The notes under the pieces are model-generated. The model was given only the letters and a program-made list of their open reading frames with translations. It was not told where the DNA came from and made no database searches. DNA of 64,000 nucleotides from contig JBDRBT010000006.1 in assembly GCA_043822385.1 (NCBI GenBank), positions 1 through 64,000 on the forward strand, read 5' to 3'. Position 1 is the first letter of the stretch; the number at the start of each line of letters is the position of its first letter. The position numbers and the translations under genes are program-made. Source of the stretch: JABWCK01 sp043822385 (lineage in GTDB: Archaea > Micrarchaeota > Micrarchaeia > Norongarragalinales > Norongarragalinaceae). Positions 18,628 through 27,046 of this stretch are shown one piece after another.

Positions 18628-20929
18628 TTTTTCTAGCTGTTTCTAGTAATAGTTTTCTTTCTGCTACCGCAATGATTTTGCGCGTTTTTTCGATTACGTC
18701 AGGGTTAACGCTCACTGACGTGACGCCGAATTCAACTAGTTTTTCAGCGAATTCGGGGTAAACTGAGGGAGCTTGACCGCATACGCTGCACGTTATTCCC
18801 CTCTTGCGTGAAGTTTTGATTACGGTTTCTATTGCTTTGATTACTGCCGCGTGCCTCTCGTCGAAATCTTCAGCTACTAATTCAGAGTTTCTATCAACGC
18901 CTAGAATGAGTTGCGTTAAGTCGTTAGTTCCAATAGAGACTCCATCTATTCCAATGTCAATAAAATCGTCTAGAATAAGGACGGTTGAAGGTACTTCCAC
19001 CATTATCCATAATTTGAAGTCGCGTGTTTGGTATAATCCTTCGGAATTCATTATTTCTTTAGCGTGTTTTAATTCTCCTGTGCGGCGCACGAATGGAATC
19101 ATTAAATGCAAGTTTTTCAAGCCGTATTCTTCGCGTACTTTCTTTATTGCGCGTAACTCCATTTTGTATACTGCTGGGTCTTTCACGTACCTAAAGCAGC
19201 CTCTGTAACCAATCATTGGGTTTTCTTCTTCAGGTTCGAACTCGCTTCCTCCCTCTAAATTACGGTACTCGTCGCTTTTGAAGTCGTTAGTTCTATAAAC
19301 AACTGGCCGAGGGTAGAATGGTTGGCATACTTTGCGAATGTTTTCTGCAAGCGCGTCAACGAATTCTTGTTCCCTGCCTTCCTTCACGAACAAGTTAGGG
19401 TGCTTACCCATTCCCGCAATCATGAATTCTGCTCTAAGTAGTCCCACGCCGTCAACTTGTTTGAACGCGATTTGTTCTGCTAACTCGTTTTGAGCTAGGT
19501 TAACGTAAACTTTAGTTCCCGTAACTATGTACGGCTCGCTTGAAGCTATTGCATCTGGTTTAATGCTTTTTTCGCTTAACTCGATTTTTCCGTCGTAAAC
19601 AACGCCGTGGCTAGCGTCTACCGTGATTACTTGTTCGTTTGTTAGAGTGCTGGTAGCGGTTTTAGTGCCTACAATGCAAGGAATACCTAATTCTCTTGAA
19701 ACAATTGCTGCGTGGCACGTTATTCCTCCTGCGTTAGTGATTATTGCTGTTGCTTTCTTCATTGCTGGAACGTAATCCGGGGAAGTCATTTCAGTTACTA
19801 GCACGTCGCCAGTGTTTATTTCGTTTATTTGCTTGGAACTGTGAATTATTTTCACTGAGCCTGAAGCTATTCCTGGTGAAGCGCCTAATCCGTGAAGAAT
19901 TGCGTTGCGTTCCTGATTTTCTGGTTTAATTTCTTTTTCTTCGTGCGTTGCTTTTTTTTGCAGGGTAGTAATGTTTCTTGACTGCACTATGTACACTTTA
20001 TTGTCTTGAATCGCCCATTCAATGTCTTGCGGGTGTTTATAGTGCGCCTCGATTTTTTCTCCATATTCAGCTAAACGAACTATTAATGCGTCTTTTATTT
20101 TTTGCAATTCCTGCATTTCTTCAGGCACGTCAAACCACTTGGTTTCAGTACCTTGCTTGGTAATCATTCGGTCTTGCTTAGCAATTTCTTTTTCTAGTAT
20201 TTTCAACGTGTTTTTTTCTACTACGTAGCGGTCGGGAGTAATGCTCCCTGAAACTATTGCTTCCCCTAAACCAAAGCCTGCTTCAATAATTATTTTGGTT
20301 TCATCACTGTAAACTGGGTCTGCAGTAAACATTATTCCGCTTGTTTCGCTTTCAATCATTAATTGAACTACTGCAGCCAAGCCAACGCTCAAGTCGTCGA
20401 AGTTGTTTTCTTTCCTGTAGTAAATAGCTCTAGCTTCAAACAAGGACGCCCAACAGTTTTTTACTGCGTTTACTACCTCGTCACCCCCCTTTACGTTAAG
20501 GAATGTTGCTTGTTGTCCAGCGAAACTTGCTTCAGGTAAGTCTTCTGCAGTAGCGCTTGAACGCACTGCTACGTACTTCATTTCGTGTTCTGCTGGAATG
20601 AAGGAAGTATTGCATAACTTGTTGTAAGCGCGTATTATTTCGTACCTAAGGTCGTCTGAAATTTTTGCTTTAGTGAAAGCTTTTTTTATTTCCTCGCTTG
20701 CTTTTTGAAGTGCATTAGAGTCTTCCCGGTCTAAATTGCTTGTTTTTTCTCTTATTATCGCGTCTATTCCTTGTTGTTTAATGAAGTCAAAGTAAGTTCC
20801 AGCTGAAATAACGAAGCCTGGCGGAACTGGGAGCTTAAGGTTCGTGAGTTCTCCTAAGTTTCCTGCTTTGCCCCCTACTTGAGCTAGGTTTTCTCGCGAT
20901 AATTCTTGAAACCAGTATACTTTCTTCAT
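18611..20929 (-). CDS. ppsA: Phosphoenolpyruvate synthase
   Basis: 772 residues. Makes PEP from pyruvate, ATP and water, the entry to gluconeogenesis in archaea. Three domains are in order: an ATP-binding domain starting V-G-G-K-A-G-N-L-G-E-L, the swivelling phosphohistidine domain with G-G-I-T-C-H-A-A-I-V near residue 395, and a PEP-binding barrel with T-N-D-L-T-Q and C-G-Q-A-P near the end. The length is normal. Single gene with a TTTAAA-type box just upstream of the ATG. Confidence 0.96.
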   Translation of the reverse strand: MKKVYWFQELSRENLAQVGGKAGNLGELTNLKLPVPPGFVISAGTYFDFIKQQGIDAIIREKTSNLDREDSNALQKASEEIKKAFTKAKISDDLRYEIIRAYNKLCNTSFIPAEHEMKYVAVRSSATAEDLPEASFAGQQATFLNVKGGDEVVNAVKNCWASLFEARAIYYRKENNFDDLSVGLAAVVQLMIESETSGIMFTADPVYSDETKIIIEAGFGLGEAIVSGSITPDRYVVEKNTLKILEKEIAKQDRMITKQGTETKWFDVPEEMQELQKIKDALIVRLAEYGEKIEAHYKHPQDIEWAIQDNKVYIVQSRNITTLQKKATHEEKEIKPENQERNAILHGLGASPGIASGSVKIIHSSKQINEINTGDVLVTEMTSPDYVPAMKKATAIITNAGGITCHAAIVSRELGIPCIVGTKTATSTLTNEQVITVDASHGVVYDGKIELSEKSIKPDAIASSEPYIVTGTKVYVNLAQNELAEQIAFKQVDGVGLLRAEFMIAGMGKHPNLFVKEGREQEFVDALAENIRKVCQPFYPRPVVYRTNDFKSDEYRNLEGGSEFEPEEENPMIGYRGCFRYVKDPAVYKMELRAIKKVREEYGLKNLHLMIPFVRRTGELKHAKEIMNSEGLYQTRDFKLWIMVEVPSTVLILDDFIDIGIDGVSIGTNDLTQLILGVDRNSELVAEDFDERHAAVIKAIETVIKTSRKRGITCSVCGQAPSVYPEFAEKLVEFGVTSVSVNPDVIEKTRKIIAVAERKLLLETARKTSSEQ

Positions 20930-20973
20930 TGCAATGCATTAATGAAAGAGAGTTTAAAAAAGTCGTTGGAAAA

Positions 20974-21726
20974 TCAGTTTTCAAGCATTAAGCTCATTGC
21001 TTCCTCGATTGTTGCTGCTGTTTTTAATTCAATTCCCCACTCGTCGCTAGCGTACTTCGTTAAGTCTAGAGTTCTCGGAATGTAAGTAGTTCTCTCGAAA
21101 ACAAACGGCCCGTTATTTGTTTGTTCTATTTGGCGTTCCAAGTAATTTAATTTTTCTTGTCCTGTGGGTACTATAAAGAATTTTTTCCCTGCATCCGCAG
21201 CTGCCTTAGTTTTCTCAAATATTCCCCCCACGCTCCCGATTGTTCCGTCTTCATTTATAGTGCCGGTTATTGCAGTGTCTTGGCGTAATTGTTTTCCTTG
21301 AATAGCGGCTATAGTGCCTAGAGTTAGTGCCGCGCCTGCTGAAGGACCGCCTACTAAATTGCTTATGGGGTCGAAAGTAAAGATTACGTCCCGGTCTGTT
21401 AATTCTTTTTTAGTTATTTCTTGCGCTATTCTTACCGCAGTGTCTGCACTGTACTGCGTGTCTGGTTCAACAAACGGGTTAGTATTGATTAATACTCTCC
21501 CGCGGCCTTTTTGGATTTCAATTGATACGCTGCTTAAAATTCCTTCACCAGTTTGGCTTGATACTGCTAGAACTGGCGCGTTTGAAGTTAAGGTGTGGTC
21601 TCCTAGTTTTTCTAAAGCATTAGTTGTCTGGCTTTGGGTAGCGTAAATGCCTATTGCGACTCCGCTTAACGTAGCTACGAGGAAGGCTAGTGCGAGTACT
21701 GCGTAATTCAATTTTTTGTAGTTCAT
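20974..21726 (-). CDS. Membrane-anchored or secreted Lon-like (S16) serine protease
   Basis: 250 residues. A signal peptide or anchor helix at residues 7-28 is followed by a lone Lon proteolytic domain without an ATPase. The Ser/Lys dyad is visible: Ser129 in V-G-G-P-S-A-G-A and Lys172 in G-G-I-F-E-K. This layout matches the archaeal SSM1-type predicted extracytoplasmic proteases (COG1750). It probably cleaves exported proteins in an energy-independent way. Single gene, 88 bases from the divergent transporter gene. Confidence 0.88.
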   Translation of the reverse strand: MNYKKLNYAVLALAFLVATLSGVAIGIYATQSQTTNALEKLGDHTLTSNAPVLAVSSQTGEGILSSVSIEIQKGRGRVLINTNPFVEPDTQYSADTAVRIAQEITKKELTDRDVIFTFDPISNLVGGPSAGAALTLGTIAAIQGKQLRQDTAITGTINEDGTIGSVGGIFEKTKAAADAGKKFFIVPTGQEKLNYLERQIEQTNNGPFVFERTTYIPRTLDLTKYASDEWGIELKTAATIEEAMSLMLEN

Positions 21727-21815
21727 TTAGAATTATTCTTAGTTTTTGCTGGAATTTAATAATGGTTTTTTTCATGAGTTTTTTGCTTGAAGCTTTTTTA
21801 AGCACGAATTAAGTA

Positions 21816-22541
21816 ATGGTTGGTATGAAGACTAGTGTTCATTTAGGGCCTCAAACTGGAAAAGGCGCATTAATTAGGGATGTTATTTTAGGCGGCCAGG
21901 ATGGTTTAGTTAATGTTTTAGGAATTGTTTTGGGTGTGGCTGTGGCTACTCAAGATGTTTCTGTTACTATTATTGCGGGTTTGGCTTCTGCTTTTACAGA
22001 GAGTTTTTCCATGGCTGCGGTTGCGTATACTTCCACGAAGGCAGAGGAAGATTTTTATTACAGTGAATTAGAGCGAGAGCGTTATGAAATAAAACATTTT
22101 CCTGAAATAGAGCGGAAAGAAATCCGGGCTATTTATTCAAACAAGGGTTTTAAGGGAAGATTATTGGATGAAATTGTTCGTCACATTACTCGCAGCGAGC
22201 GGATTTGGCTTAATGTAATGATGCGAGAGGAAGTTGGTTTGTCTATTGAACACAAAAACGCGTTCAAGAGCGCTTTAATAGTGTTGTTTGCTGCGTTAAT
22301 TGGTTCCTTGTCTACTATTATTCCTTTTTTTGCTGCGTTGTTTTTTGGTATTAGTATTGGCGCGGCAATGATTGTTTCTCTGGTTCTTTCTGCAGTAATT
22401 TTGTTTGCGGTTGGCTTTTTTAAAGCGAGAATAACGATTGGAGTAGATTGGAAGAGCGGGTTGGAACTAATGATTATTGGTTTGTTGTCAGCTGGAGTCG
22501 GCTACGTAGTTGGAGCTGTTACTGGCGGCTTGTTGATTTGA
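21816..22541 (+). CDS. VIT1/CCC1 family iron or manganese transporter
   Basis: 241 residues. The N-terminal R-D-V-I-L-G-G-Q-D-G-L-V-N stretch and the helix with T-E-S-F-S-M-A are typical of VIT1/CCC1. A charged metal-binding cytoplasmic domain lies between helices 2 and 3 (E-x-x-Y-Y-S-E-L-E-R-E), followed by three more hydrophobic segments. Members move Fe2+ or Mn2+ out of the cytosol. The start codon sits behind a TTTTTTAAG box. It converges with rpl10e with a 5-base gap. Confidence 0.85.
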   Translation: MVGMKTSVHLGPQTGKGALIRDVILGGQDGLVNVLGIVLGVAVATQDVSVTIIAGLASAFTESFSMAAVAYTSTKAEEDFYYSELERERYEIKHFPEIERKEIRAIYSNKGFKGRLLDEIVRHITRSERIWLNVMMREEVGLSIEHKNAFKSALIVLFAALIGSLSTIIPFFAALFFGISIGAAMIVSLVLSAVILFAVGFFKARITIGVDWKSGLELMIIGLLSAGVGYVVGAVTGGLLI

Positions 22542-22546
22542 AGCAC

Positions 22547-23218
22547 TTATTTCTTTGATTTTTCTTGTTTTTCTTCAACTTTTTCGAGTGCTTCTTCCTT
22601 CTTTTCTTCTGATTCTTCTTTCTTTGCAACAGCCACTGGCGTTTCTTCTTCCTTCTTTTCGAATATGACTTCTTTCTTGCTGGCGTTCCATGCTTCTTTA
22701 GCAATGTCGGTTGTAACTATCTTCATTTTACCTGTCAATTTCATGTTACCTCTCTTTATTGCTTTTTTTGCTAGAAGCAAGTCTTTTTTCATGCATCTTA
22801 TTCTGAAGATTGGTTCACCTATTTTGCATCTGGCTAATCGTCCTTTTGGTTTCCCGAAGCATTTTTTCATTCCTTTAGAGATACGATCTGCTCCAGCTAC
22901 GCCTAAGGAAGCTGATTCACGCAACACGTGGTGCGGGTATTTAGTTATTTGAAAAAAGTAGTTGCTTAACAATTGTTTTTCCAAGAGCTTGTTGCAAGCT
23001 TGCCTTGCGCTTTCAATTGAATTGTCTCTTATTTGAATGGGTTCTTGAAGAATTAACTCTATTTGGTATTCGTAAGGTTTGTCCGTGCCCATCATGAATT
23101 GCCTAACTTTGTTGTGAGGCGTTCCTTTAACAAAACTCTTTCTAGGTCTTTTTCGACTAACCCTAGTCCAAGGTTGCCCTTTAACTTCTCTTGATGTTCT
23201 AGCAGGTCTCAAACCCAT
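22547..23218 (-). CDS. rpl10e: Large ribosomal subunit protein L10e (uL16)
   Basis: 223 residues; the family is usually about 170. The conserved core runs from the N-terminus to about residue 172, with basic R-K-x-x-K stretches, Y-P-H-H-V-L-R-E and A-G-A-D-R. It binds near the peptidyl transferase centre and tRNA. The extra C-terminal tail of about 50 residues is almost only K and E with a few V and A, unlike the core. A TATA-like box GTATATAAC lies near 23264-23272 on the minus strand. Confidence 0.93.
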   Translation of the reverse strand: MGLRPARTSREVKGQPWTRVSRKRPRKSFVKGTPHNKVRQFMMGTDKPYEYQIELILQEPIQIRDNSIESARQACNKLLEKQLLSNYFFQITKYPHHVLRESASLGVAGADRISKGMKKCFGKPKGRLARCKIGEPIFRIRCMKKDLLLAKKAIKRGNMKLTGKMKIVTTDIAKEAWNASKKEVIFEKKEEETPVAVAKKEESEEKKEEALEKVEEKQEKSKK

Positions 23219-23353
23219 TCATTATCACTGTGAAAAAAATACAAAAAAATAGCTTGAAAAACAAGTTATATACTGTAGAATTGGAGTTGTTGAGTATAAA
23301 AACCTTATTAATGCTGCTTGTTTAAATGCTCCGAGTAGTTCGCGTTTTACTGT

Positions 23354-23788
23354 TTAATACGTATCGCAATGAATGTGTTTTTTTAATGCGTCGTTTACTG
23401 CGTTTTTTATTTCTTGTTTGTATTCCTCTAACTTTTTTCCGTTTAATTGTTTGTTTCCTGCTTCTACTAATAATTTATGTATTACTGGCGCGTGAAGCCC
23501 GTCTTCATTGTTTTCTGTTATTGCTAACCAATCCCTATCGAGCAACTCTGCTAATTCAGGGTTTCCAATAGAGTGGTGTATTTGAGCTAGTATTATTTTT
23601 TCATTCAAAAACTGTTTTTTGGCTGCTAACCCAATTCTATTTCTCATGAAACTTATGTAGCCTTTTTTTAGTACTAATTTAATGAAAGGTGGCGCTTTGC
23701 TTTCTTTTATTTTTTTCCCGGTTTGCATGGTTTTTTTATTTAAGTAAGTGTAGGGCGCGATTTTTTTCAATAGTTTTTCGTCAATCAT
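23354..23788 (-). CDS. Conserved-looking protein of unknown function
   Basis: 144 residues, soluble and mostly helical, with basic N- and C-terminal parts and an acidic centre around N-P-E-L-A-E-L-L-D-R-D-W. No family is recognised. It starts 6 bases after the exporter-like gene and is thus its operon partner. The spacing and codon use match real genes here. Confidence 0.65.
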   Translation of the reverse strand: MIDEKLLKKIAPYTYLNKKTMQTGKKIKESKAPPFIKLVLKKGYISFMRNRIGLAAKKQFLNEKIILAQIHHSIGNPELAELLDRDWLAITENNEDGLHAPVIHKLLVEAGNKQLNGKKLEEYKQEIKNAVNDALKKHIHCDTY

Positions 23789-23794
23789 TTTTAA

Positions 23795-24244
23795 TTACAC
23801 TAAAACGTTTAGGAAAGAGATTGCGCCTGTTGCAGCCAGGAAAGTAATTACTCCCGCGCAAGCGATTCCAAGCAAGCCAGCGAGTATAATGAACCTATTT
23901 TTGTAACCAAGTATTTTACCTATTAACACTCCCGTGTAAACTCCTGTTGCAGGAAAAGGTATTGCAATAAAGAAAAGCAAACCAAGCCAACCGTATTTCT
24001 GGGTTTTTTCTCCAGCTTCCTTCAAGCGAGAATTTAGTTTTTCTCCAAGAATGCGTCTTCCAATCAACTCGATTTTAAGCGCATCCCACAAAACCAACAA
24101 CGCAATTAATGCAACAACGTTTCCTATAACGCCGAGTAGAATTAATTCTTGCTTTCCGGTTGCTAGAGCGTATAGTACTGCTCCCCTGATTTCGCTTACT
24201 GGCGCGCCCCCTAAAAGAAACGCAGTTAATTCTTCTTCAAACAT
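23795..24244 (-). CDS. COG2426-type small multidrug-export-like membrane protein
   Basis: 149 residues with four or five hydrophobic helices. The N-terminal P-V-S-E-I-R-G-A-V-L-Y-A-L-A-T-G and the following G-N-V-V match the pattern of COG2426 proteins, and I-P-F-P-A-T-G-V-Y-T-G lies in the third helix. The export role in the family name rests on weak evidence. It is followed 6 bases later by an unknown soluble protein. The upstream spacer is shared with the divergent rpl15e promoter. Confidence 0.75.
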   Translation of the reverse strand: MFEEELTAFLLGGAPVSEIRGAVLYALATGKQELILLGVIGNVVALIALLVLWDALKIELIGRRILGEKLNSRLKEAGEKTQKYGWLGLLFFIAIPFPATGVYTGVLIGKILGYKNRFIILAGLLGIACAGVITFLAATGAISFLNVLV

Positions 24245-24270
24245 GGTTTTATCCCGATACTTATTAAAAA

Positions 24271-24372
24271 GTATTAAAAAGCTAGTTTTTCACTATTTTG
24301 TTCTACAACGCTAGATGTCGGATCGGCTGGAATACGCCCCGGAATGCGTTGCAAAAAGGTGAATTCTTTAAC
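24271..24372 (+). promoter_or_regulatory. Promoter and structured leader of rpl15e
   Basis: A GTATTAAAAAGC box at 24271-24282 puts the transcript start near 24300. The leader then folds: CAACGC (24306-24311) pairs with GCGTTG (24346-24351), enclosing CGG (24319-24321) with CCG (24339-24341) and GGC (24325-24327) with GCC (24336-24338). The local G+C is high compared with other spacers. An AAGGTGA ribosome binding site follows at 24356-24362. A regulatory role for L15e or a processed RNA is possible but not shown. Confidence 0.45.
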
Positions 24373-24777
24373 ATGGGTGCAGCTAAATACATTGCTAAAT
24401 CGTTTATTAACTCGATAAAAACTAAGAGTCCTGTTTACAAAGCTAGGTTGTACGCCTGGCGGAGACAAGGAACTATTGTTAGAGTAGAAAAACCCTTAAA
24501 TCCAACTCGTGCTCGAGCTCTTGGGTTTAAGTCCGTTAATGGTTTTTTTATAGCTAGAGTTAAGATGACTAGAGGAAAGCGCGTTAGGCGTGCTCCTGAC
24601 TTAGGTAGAAAACCCGGTAAAAACCGAAAGAGAGTTAATCCTGGAAAAGCTTGGCAGTGGTTTGCTGAATTGAAAGCTACTCTGCGTTTCAAGAACTCTA
24701 AAGTGCTCGGTAGTTACTGGGTTGGTGAAGATGCTGTAAGCCAGTACTATGAAGTGGTTTTGAAGGCGGATAACTAG
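24373..24777 (+). CDS. rpl15e: Large ribosomal subunit protein L15e
   Basis: About 134 residues, short for the family (often 190), but the conserved core is clear: M-G-A-A-K-Y-I, Y-K-A-R-L-Y-A-W-R-R-Q, V-R-R-A-P-D-L-G-R-K-P and the C-terminal K-V-L-G-S-Y-W-V-G-E-D. Structural rRNA-binding protein of the large subunit. The ATG at 24373 follows an AAGGTGA ribosome binding site; an open frame further upstream is only leader. It is the first gene of the exosome superoperon. Confidence 0.93.
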   Translation: MGAAKYIAKSFINSIKTKSPVYKARLYAWRRQGTIVRVEKPLNPTRARALGFKSVNGFFIARVKMTRGKRVRRAPDLGRKPGKNRKRVNPGKAWQWFAELKATLRFKNSKVLGSYWVGEDAVSQYYEVVLKADN

Positions 24778-24809
24778 TTTTTTTATTCCTCTTTTTCCTT
24801 ATTCTTTTC

Positions 24810-25577
24810 ATGTCTGTTTACTTGTCGTTCTTAAAGAAACTAGCTTTCAAAGCTGGTAAACTACAATTAACTAATTACCGCAAGAATATTTCTTTCACTA
24901 ATAAGTCTAGCATTGATTTAGTGTCTGAAGTAGACATGGATATTGAAGCTTTTTGCGTTGAAGCAGTTAAGAAAAAGTTTCCTAACCACGGTTTTATTGG
25001 CGAGGAAGACAATTGTTTTAATGAAGACGCTGAATTCGTTTGGTTGTTTGATCCTTTAGATGGAACAAATAATTACGCTAGAGGGCTTCCTTGGTTTTCT
25101 TTCGTTGGTTGCTTACTGAAAAACAAGCAGCCGGTTGTTTCAGTAGTTTTCGATCCGATTCGCAAAGAATTGTTTCATGCTGAAAAAGGCAAGGGTGCGT
25201 TTCTTAATGGTAAAAGAATTTTTACGAGTAAACTTTCTTTTAAGGAATCGCTAGTTTCTTTTTCTGACTACACTAGACACGAGAAGACTCTTTGCGCTTA
25301 CCAAAGAATGGTTGGTAAAACTCTAGGAGTCAGGGTTTTAGGCTCGTCTGCCTTGGAAATAGCTTTTGTTGCGTGCGGTCGTTACGGCGGTAAAGTAAAG
25401 TTTGGTTTTAATGTTTGGGATTTCTTGCCTGCTTCCTTGTTAGTTACTGAAGCTGGCGGCATAGTAACTGATTTTACTGGAAGAAAAATTTGTTTTGATT
25501 CAAAAGGGGAAGTGTTTTCTGGAAACAAGCAAGTTCACTCTGAATTATTGAGGTTAGTTAAGAAATGTACGATGTAA
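24810..25577 (+). CDS. Inositol monophosphatase / fructose-1,6-bisphosphatase family enzyme
   Basis: 255 residues. Metal-dependent sugar phosphatase. Visible motifs are G-E-E-D (metal ligand), D-P-L-D-G-T-N-N (metal and catalytic loop) and the C-terminal N-V-W-D-F-L-P-A. Archaeal members often act on both inositol phosphate and fructose 1,6-bisphosphate, so either gluconeogenesis (with PpsA) or lipid headgroup synthesis is possible. It overlaps the RNase P component 3 gene by 13 bases, which ties it to the superoperon, an uncommon position. Confidence 0.9.
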   Translation: MSVYLSFLKKLAFKAGKLQLTNYRKNISFTNKSSIDLVSEVDMDIEAFCVEAVKKKFPNHGFIGEEDNCFNEDAEFVWLFDPLDGTNNYARGLPWFSFVGCLLKNKQPVVSVVFDPIRKELFHAEKGKGAFLNGKRIFTSKLSFKESLVSFSDYTRHEKTLCAYQRMVGKTLGVRVLGSSALEIAFVACGRYGGKVKFGFNVWDFLPASLLVTEAGGIVTDFTGRKICFDSKGEVFSGNKQVHSELLRLVKKCTM

Positions 25578-26071
25578 ATTGCTTTACTGATTCTGAAAGC
25601 GTTAAGTCAACCTCAATGAAGCTAGAATTGCTTTCCTTGAAAACAAGCAAGGACTTAATGAAGCTGAAGCGAGGAATTAGTGTTTCGGGTAGTGGGGATT
25701 TGCTTGCGAAAGCGTGTTTGAAGAAAGAGTTTTTTTTAGTTAATCCTTTGGAGACTCAAAAGTTTTTTTCTTCAACTGAATTAATCCGCGCTGTTGCAGA
25801 CAACGGGAAAGTATTTGAGATACCTTTGCTTTCTTTGCTGCGTTCTAGTTTTGTTGCTAGAGCCAGGCTCGTTCGCGAGCTGCAGTTTTTCTTGCGTAAT
25901 TGCTTGAAGTATAACGCTGAATTTGTTTTTTCTTCTCGAGCAGAAAACGAGTTTGACTTGAAAACAGAGCGGGAATTAATAGCAATTTTACAGGAATTAG
26001 GTTTGACTCGCGCGCAAGCAGCATTTGCTTTGAATGAACGCGCTAAAAGAGTTTTTGAAGAGTTGAATTGA
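25565..26071 (+). CDS. rnp3: RNase P protein component 3 (Rpp30-like), short form
   Basis: 168 residues; archaeal Rnp3 is usually over 200. The N-terminal M-Y-D-V-N and the C-terminal region with R-A-R-L-V-R-E-L-Q-F-F-L-R, F-V-F-S-S-R-A and a helix L-G-L-T-R-A-Q-A fit the PHP-derived Rpp30 fold. With Rnp2 it assists the RNase P RNA in 5' maturation of tRNA. It overlaps the phosphatase gene upstream and abuts rdgB with no gap. Recognition rests on motif pattern and on the expected place in the superoperon next to rnp2 and psmA. Confidence 0.78.
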   Translation: MYDVNCFTDSESVKSTSMKLELLSLKTSKDLMKLKRGISVSGSGDLLAKACLKKEFFLVNPLETQKFFSSTELIRAVADNGKVFEIPLLSLLRSSFVARARLVRELQFFLRNCLKYNAEFVFSSRAENEFDLKTERELIAILQELGLTRAQAAFALNERAKRVFEELN

Positions 26072-26623
26072 ATGAAAATATTTTTTTGCACTACTAACGA
26101 AGGAAAGTTTCTTGAAGCGCGGTCTGTTTTGTCAGAGTTAGGTGTTTCCCTTGAGTTGAATAAAATTGATTTAAGCGAGCCTAAAGTGTTTTCAATTAAT
26201 GAAATAGTGTTAAGCAAGGCGAGACGGGCTTTTGAGGAATTACGCGAGCCAGTTTTAGTTGAGGATACTGGCTTGTTTTTGTTGGATTACCAGGATTTTC
26301 CCGGAGCGTTTAGTAAAGTGCTTATTCAAGGCGCTGGTTTGACTGGTTTTTTGCGTTTAACTGAAGGCACGAGCAGGCAAGCAGAGTTTAGGACGTTAGT
26401 TGCTTTCAAAGACAATACTCGAGAAAAAGTTTTTGAAGGTAAAATCAAGGGCAGCATACTAACCGAACCAAGGGGTAATGCTTTGAGTTCCTTGCAGTAT
26501 GACTCTGTTTTTGTTCCTGAAGGTTGGAGCAAGACTTTTGCTGAAGCTGGTTCTCAAGAAAAAAACAAGGTTTCTCACAGGGCTTTAGCGTTAAGGAGTT
26601 TCGGCGAGTGGATTACAAAATGA
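26072..26623 (+). CDS. rdgB: XTP/dITP pyrophosphatase (RdgB/HAM1 family)
   Basis: 183 residues. Removes non-canonical purine nucleotides. The hallmark start F-F-C-T-T-N-E-G-K-F-x-E-A and the V-E-D-T-G-L-F-L motif with the catalytic Asp are clear, followed by the P-G-A-F-S-K loop and S-H-R-A-L-A at the end. It starts directly after the rnp3 stop and overlaps rnp2 by 4 bases (ATGA), so it is inserted between the two RNase P protein genes. Confidence 0.94.
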   Translation: MKIFFCTTNEGKFLEARSVLSELGVSLELNKIDLSEPKVFSINEIVLSKARRAFEELREPVLVEDTGLFLLDYQDFPGAFSKVLIQGAGLTGFLRLTEGTSRQAEFRTLVAFKDNTREKVFEGKIKGSILTEPRGNALSSLQYDSVFVPEGWSKTFAEAGSQEKNKVSHRALALRSFGEWITK

Positions 26624-26925
26624 GGTTTAAGAAGCGGTACTTGAAGCTTAACGTGTTTGGTGCTAGCTTGAGCGAGGAGGAAGCAAAGCAACTAGTTTTG
26701 GAAGCAGTTTTCTCGTTTTTAGGGGAGGAAAACAGCGGGAAAGCAGGTATTGCAGTAAAGAGTTTTGATTCTGAAAAAAGCGTGTTGCTCGTGAAATGCA
26801 ATTTGAGTTACTTGGAGAAAGTAATTGCTGCTTTAGCGTTAAAGCGGTTTTTCAGGGGTAGGGATGTTGCTTTGCGGTTAGTAAAGCTTTCAGGGAGTAT
26901 TTCAAAGCTTTCTGGGAAAGGTTAA
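26620..26925 (+). CDS. rnp2: RNase P protein component 2 (Pop5-like)
   Basis: About 101 residues. Opens R-F-K-K-R-Y-L-K-L-N-V-F, has F-S-F-L-G-E-E near residue 35 and ends with V-K-L-S-G-S-I-S-K-L, matching the Pop5 pattern (R-Y at the start, S-G-T-I near the end). It binds Rnp3 and the RNase P RNA. The ATG at 26620 overlaps the rdgB stop. Placement directly before psmA is as in the conserved archaeal superoperon. Confidence 0.82.
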   Translation: MRFKKRYLKLNVFGASLSEEEAKQLVLEAVFSFLGEENSGKAGIAVKSFDSEKSVLLVKCNLSYLEKVIAALALKRFFRGRDVALRLVKLSGSISKLSGKG

Positions 26926-27046
26926 AAAGCTGGTTTTTTCCTTTATTAGTGTAGTAAAAAGAATTATTTTTCAAGCCTGCGTGCTTGACTAATAAATGAG
27001 TGTTTATTTATTTTTAATAAGTATTTTTAGTTTAGAGGTGAGTTGA

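Noticed and set aside
22519..22704. Lysine-rich minus-strand frame at the end of rpl10e
   Set aside because: It is an alternative frame of the K/E tail, whose A-rich codons leave all frames open.
24274..24468. Minus-strand open frame over the rpl15e leader with tRNA-artefact-like residues
   Set aside because: It overlaps the start of rpl15e and a folded leader; I found no T loop or acceptor pairing that would make a tRNA.
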